In this document: in pieces, positions 1-5,300 of the stretch
How positions within the stretch are numbered: position 1 is the first letter of the stretch
Layout: each line of letters begins with the position of its first letter
From: an uncultured Actinomycetes bacterium
Lineage (GTDB): Bacteria > Actinomycetota > Acidimicrobiia > Acidimicrobiales > Microtrichaceae
NCBI GenBank assembly: GCA_903930035.1
Contig: CAIYXG010000525.1
Span: 1-5,300 of the forward strand
Direction of reading: 5' to 3'
DNA length: 5,300 nucleotides
Notes under the pieces: model-generated
What the model saw: only the letters and a program-made list of their open reading frames with translations
Database searches by the model: none
What the model was told of the DNA's origin: nothing
Position numbers and translations under genes: made by a program

Positions 1-1
1 C

Positions 2-3484
<3,483 letters not shown>

Positions 3485-3491
3485 GCCGGCG

Positions 3492-3515
3492 CGCCCGGCC
3501 GCACGCTGCCGGGCG
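3492..3515. terminator. Perfect 8-bp hairpin between convergent genes, possible bidirectional terminator
   Basis: CGCCCGGC at 3492-3499 pairs perfectly with GCCGGGCG at 3508-3515 around an 8-base loop. It starts 8 bases after the kgd stop and ends 5 bases before the 3' end of the HAD gene, so it could stop transcripts from either side. There is no T-run on either strand, so it is not a classical intrinsic terminator. Such U-less hairpins are common in high-GC actinobacteria, but GC-rich sequence also forms hairpins by chance. Confidence 0.45.
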
Positions 3516-3520
3516 GACCC

Positions 3521-4153
3521 TCAGCAGAGGTCCAGGCCGGTCACCTCGGAGAGCTCGGCGAGCGCCGCGTCCGGGTCGGTGACCTTGATGGTGCGCATGC
3601 CCATGGCCCTGGCCGGCTTCAGGTTGACGCCCAGGTCGTCGAGGAAGACCGCGTCCGGCGCCGCCACGCCCAGCTGCTCCAGCGCCAGCTCGTAGAAGCG
3701 GGGCTCGGGCTTGCGGACCCCGACCACCGACGACTCGACGACCACGTCGAAGCGGGCCAGCAGTCCGGCCAGCCCGTCGTCCGGCGCGGCGTCGCCGGCC
3801 TCGGACCAGCTCACGAAGTTGTTGGTCAGCAGACCCGTCGCGTACACCTCGCCGCACCGCTCCACCGCCGCGCGCATCTGCGGACGGACCTGGCCCCGGA
3901 GGCACGCCAGGACCGCCCGGCCGTCCACCCGGAGCCCGAGCGCCGCGCCCTCTGCCTCGAACTCCTCGACAAACTCGTCCAACGTCGTCTCGTTGCGCTC
4001 GAGCCGGGCCCACGCGTTGGTGTGCGGGTCGGTCGAGTTGATCCGCCGCACCGAGCCCGCCGGCAGTCCGGCCCCGGCCTCGTAGCGCGCGAACTCCTCG
4101 AACGGGCTGGTCAGGATCACGCCCCCGAGATCGAACAGCACGGCTCGCAGCAC
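3521..4153 (-). CDS. HAD-superfamily hydrolase, YihX / epoxide hydrolase N-domain-like phosphatase
   Basis: Predicted soluble phosphatase of 210 residues, a typical length for a single-domain HAD protein with a small helical cap after motif I. Motif I is FDLGGVI, with nucleophile Asp8. Gly10 stands where many HAD phosphatases have the second Asp; E. coli YihX, an active sugar-phosphate phosphatase, has the same DLG pattern, so this does not prove loss of activity. Motif II is LLTNN (Thr110), motif III is Lys148 in RKPEP, and motif IV is the LDD pair Asp172-Asp173. The stretch from VGVRKPEP through FLDDLGVNLKPARAMGM resembles the N-terminal phosphatase domain of mammalian soluble epoxide hydrolase, but no hydrolase domain is fused. 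The GTG start at 4153 gives MLRAVLFDLGG; the GTG four codons later would leave motif I too close to the N-terminus. No Shine-Dalgarno is visible. It converges with kgd and diverges from the NYN gene. The substrate cannot be inferred. Confidence 0.93.
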   Translation of the reverse strand: MLRAVLFDLGGVILTSPFEEFARYEAGAGLPAGSVRRINSTDPHTNAWARLERNETTLDEFVEEFEAEGAALGLRVDGRAVLACLRGQVRPQMRAAVERCGEVYATGLLTNNFVSWSEAGDAAPDDGLAGLLARFDVVVESSVVGVRKPEPRFYELALEQLGVAAPDAVFLDDLGVNLKPARAMGMRTIKVTDPDAALAELSEVTGLDLC

Positions 4154-4159
4154 CGCCGC

Positions 4160-4165
4160 ATCGTA
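4160..4165 (-). promoter_or_regulatory. -10-like hexamer of the HAD gene, leaderless-type placement
   Basis: On the minus strand the hexamer TACGAT (TAnnnT pattern) ends 6 bases before the GTG start codon at 4153. A start site at the usual distance downstream of a -10 element would fall on or next to that GTG, giving a leaderless transcript, as is common in actinobacteria. This fits the missing Shine-Dalgarno. No convincing -35 element was found. Confidence 0.45.
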
Positions 4166-4166
4166 G

Positions 4167-4180
4167 GGCCCGGCCGGGCC
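4167..4180. repeat. 14-bp perfect palindrome in the divergent promoter region
   Basis: GGCCCGGCCGGGCC is identical to its own reverse complement. It lies between the two divergent genes, directly upstream of the -10-like hexamer of the HAD gene, a position where a dimeric regulator could act on both promoters. It is made only of G and C in a very GC-rich genome, so chance occurrence is a real possibility. Confidence 0.35.
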
Positions 4181-4206
4181 GTCCCGGCCCTGGGGCCGCG
4201 GTGGGC

Positions 4207-4212
4207 CACAAT
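4207..4212 (+). promoter_or_regulatory. -10-like hexamer of the NYN-S1 gene
   Basis: CACAAT is the only A/T-rich hexamer just upstream of the ATG at 4222, with 9 bases between them. It would place the transcription start within a few bases of the ATG, giving a leaderless or nearly leaderless mRNA. This agrees with the lack of a Shine-Dalgarno sequence before this start. It departs from the TAnnnT consensus at the first position, and there is no clear -35. Confidence 0.35.
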
Positions 4213-4221
4213 GGTCGGGTC

Positions 4222-5300
4222 ATGTCTCACTCACACCTCGTGGTCGACGGCTCCAACCTGGCGACCGAGGGACGTTCGCTCCCCTCGCTCGCCCAGCTCG
4301 ACGAGGCCGTCGTCGACTTCCTCAAAGAACACCACTTCGACAACGTCATCGTCGTCGTCGACGCCACCTTCGCCCACCGGATCGACCAGTCCGAGCGCGA
4401 GGCCTACGAGGCCGCGATCCTGGCCGGCGAGATCCTCACCCCGCCGGCCGGCGCAGTCGGCCGCGGCGACGCCTTCGTGCTCCAGATCGCCGAGCGCGCC
4501 GACGCCACGGTGCTGTCCAACGACTCCTTCCAGGAGTTCCACGGCAGCCACCCGTGGCTCTTCGAGGGCGGCCGCCTCTGGGGCGGCAAGCCGGTCCCCG
4601 GGCTCGGCTGGGTCTTCGTGGCCCGCAACCCCGTGAAGGGTCCCGCCAGCCGGCGCGCCGTGAAGGAGGCCAAGGACCGGACCGTCCCCGGCCCGGAACG
4701 GGCGGCGCGGGGCGGGACGTCGTCGGGCGTGAAGCTGGGCCCGCCGCCGAAGCCCTCCAAGGACACGCCCCCGCCGTCGCCACGGTCGGCGCCGGCCTCG
4801 ACCTCCTCGCGACGGTCGTCGACGCGCACCAAGGGTGGCGACCCGGTGAACGAGCCGCCGGTCTACATGGCGTTCGCGGTGGCCCACGCGCCCGGCACCT
4901 CCGTCGACGCGACCGTCGTCGAGTTCTCGTCGCACGGCGCGTACGTCGAGGCCGACGGCGCGCGCTGCTACGTGCCGCTCAAGTCCATGGGCGACCCGGT
5001 GCCGCGCTCCGCGCGCGAGGTGCTGGCGATGGGCGAGGTGCGGACGTTCGTCGTCGAGCGGTTCGACTCGCCGCGACGCAGCATCGACCTCGCGCTGCCG
5101 GGCTTCGAGAAAGTCATGGCGAACGCGGCGGCGTCCGTTACGCTCTCCGGAACCGACGTCGAACCCGTTGGTGGACCACAACGCTCGCGACCGCGGGCCG
5201 AGGAGGAAGCAGTGGCAGCACCCAAGAAGAAGGCCCCGGCCAAGAAGAAGGCCCCGGCGAAGAAGGCTCCGGCCAAGAAGAAGGCTCCGGCCAAGAAGGC
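4222..5300 (+). CDS. NYN/PIN-type ribonuclease with S1-like RNA-binding domain and lysine-rich tail, 3' partial
   Basis: Predicted RNA-acting nuclease; 359 codons are visible with no stop, so the gene continues past the window. Residues 1-135 look like a NYN domain of the Zc3h12a type (PIN-like metal-dependent RNase fold): LVVDGSN (Asp9, Asn12), VVVDATF (Asp47), GRGDAFVLQIA (Asp83) and VLSNDSFQEF (Asp101) supply the acidic metal-binding residues, so the site appears intact. Residues about 136-220 are a Pro/Ser/Arg/Lys-rich, probably disordered linker. Residues about 226-293 match an S1 OB-fold (VDATVVEFSSHGAYVEADG ... YVPLKSM ... MGEVRTFVVERFD ... SIDLALPGF), implying RNA binding. Residues about 294-330 are low-complexity, and KKKAPA repeats follow. 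The ATG at 4222 places the first strand and Asp9 at the expected distance; a GTG at 4201 is in frame but would add seven unlikely residues. RNA target and pathway are unknown. The tail could instead belong to a second protein starting at 5212. Confidence 0.88.
   Translation, partial: MSHSHLVVDGSNLATEGRSLPSLAQLDEAVVDFLKEHHFDNVIVVVDATFAHRIDQSEREAYEAAILAGEILTPPAGAVGRGDAFVLQIAERADATVLSNDSFQEFHGSHPWLFEGGRLWGGKPVPGLGWVFVARNPVKGPASRRAVKEAKDRTVPGPERAARGGTSSGVKLGPPPKPSKDTPPPSPRSAPASTSSRRSSTRTKGGDPVNEPPVYMAFAVAHAPGTSVDATVVEFSSHGAYVEADGARCYVPLKSMGDPVPRSAREVLAMGEVRTFVVERFDSPRRSIDLALPGFEKVMANAAASVTLSGTDVEPVGGPQRSRPRAEEEAVAAPKKKAPAKKKAPAKKAPAKKKAPAKK
5139..5144 (+). promoter_or_regulatory. Possible -10 hexamer inside the 3' part of the NYN-S1 gene
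   Basis: TACGCT fits the TAnnnT pattern and lies in a stretch of unusually relaxed codon use just after the S1 domain. It would start a transcript near 5151, about 60 bases before the GTG at 5212. No good -35 is present about 17 bases upstream. It may simply be coding sequence. Confidence 0.22.
5201..5214 (+). promoter_or_regulatory. Strong Shine-Dalgarno plus in-frame GTG, candidate internal start
   Basis: AGGAGG at 5201-5206 is a perfect anti-16S match, and a GTG follows at 5212-5214 after 5 bases. Translation from here would give a protein beginning MAAPKKKAPAKKK, which looks like the start of a histone-H1-like basic protein. The GTG is in the same frame as the NYN-S1 gene, so the GAG-GAG-GAA codons could also be plain Glu codons of the long protein. 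Confidence 0.4.
5224..5300 (+). repeat. Tandem KK(K)APA-coding repeat, runs off the window
   Basis: In-frame tandem repeat with units of 18, 18, 15 and 18 bases (5224, 5242, 5260 and 5275), then a partial unit. It encodes KKKAPA, KKKAPA, KKAPA, KKKAPA and KKA. The units differ mainly in GCC/GCT and GCC/GCG codons and by loss of one AAG in the third. Such Lys/Ala/Pro tails occur in actinobacterial HU proteins (HupB) and in histone-H1-like proteins, where they bind nucleic acid electrostatically. The length is probably variable between strains, and the end lies outside the window. Confidence 0.85.

Noticed and set aside
4201..4203. In-frame GTG as an earlier start of the NYN-S1 protein
   Set aside because: It would add VGHNGRV before the natural MSHSHLVVDGSN start, overlaps the probable -10 region and has no convincing Shine-Dalgarno.
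4231..5181. Minus-strand open frame of 316 codons opposite the NYN-S1 gene
   Set aside because: The plus frame holds recognisable NYN and S1 motifs. The antisense product is low-complexity (Arg/Gly/Ala/Asp/Val runs) and is explained by GC-biased codons on the other strand.
5224..5300. Tandem repeat considered as a CRISPR array or other non-coding repeat
   Set aside because: Units of 15-18 bases are directly adjacent without spacers, stay in frame and encode KK(K)APA, so this is a protein repeat.

Overview
The window is very GC-rich and has strongly GC-biased third codon positions. It carries an actinobacterial-type gene in which an E2-like succinyltransferase domain is fused to 2-oxoglutarate dehydrogenase E1 (the Kgd/OdhA architecture). 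Together with a lysine/alanine/proline-rich tail on the last gene and promoter-like hexamers almost touching start codons, this suggests a high-GC actinobacterium. An Acidimicrobiia-like lineage is my best guess, but it rests on recollection of such proteins and not on a search.

Layout. (1) Positions 2-3484, plus strand: the Kgd/SucA-like enzyme, with its N-terminus cut off by the window edge and everything else complete (1160 residues visible). (2) Positions 3485-3520: a 36-base gap between convergent genes, with a perfect 8-bp hairpin that may terminate transcription from both sides. (3) Positions 3521-4153, minus strand: a 210-residue HAD-superfamily hydrolase of the YihX / soluble epoxide hydrolase N-domain type. 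(4) Positions 4154-4221: a 68-base divergent promoter region with a 14-bp perfect palindrome and -10-like hexamers placed so that both flanking genes could be transcribed with little or no 5' leader. (5) Positions 4222 to beyond 5300, plus strand: a protein with an N-terminal NYN/PIN-type ribonuclease domain, a disordered linker, an S1-like RNA-binding domain and a lysine-rich repeat tail that runs off the window.

The three genes do not form one operon: the first two converge and the last two diverge. Kgd is a central TCA-cycle enzyme. The HAD protein is probably a small-molecule phosphatase of unknown substrate. The NYN-S1 protein is probably an RNA-processing or RNA-decay nuclease.

The most interesting part is the 3' end. 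The NYN-S1 frame runs without a stop into a KKKAPA-type repeat. Just before that repeat, in the same frame, is a strong Shine-Dalgarno sequence 5 bases upstream of a GTG, preceded by about 100 bases of atypical codon use and a promoter-like hexamer. The tail may therefore be part of the nuclease, a separate small histone-like protein, or both. No RNA genes, CRISPR arrays, insertion sequences or other mobile elements were seen.
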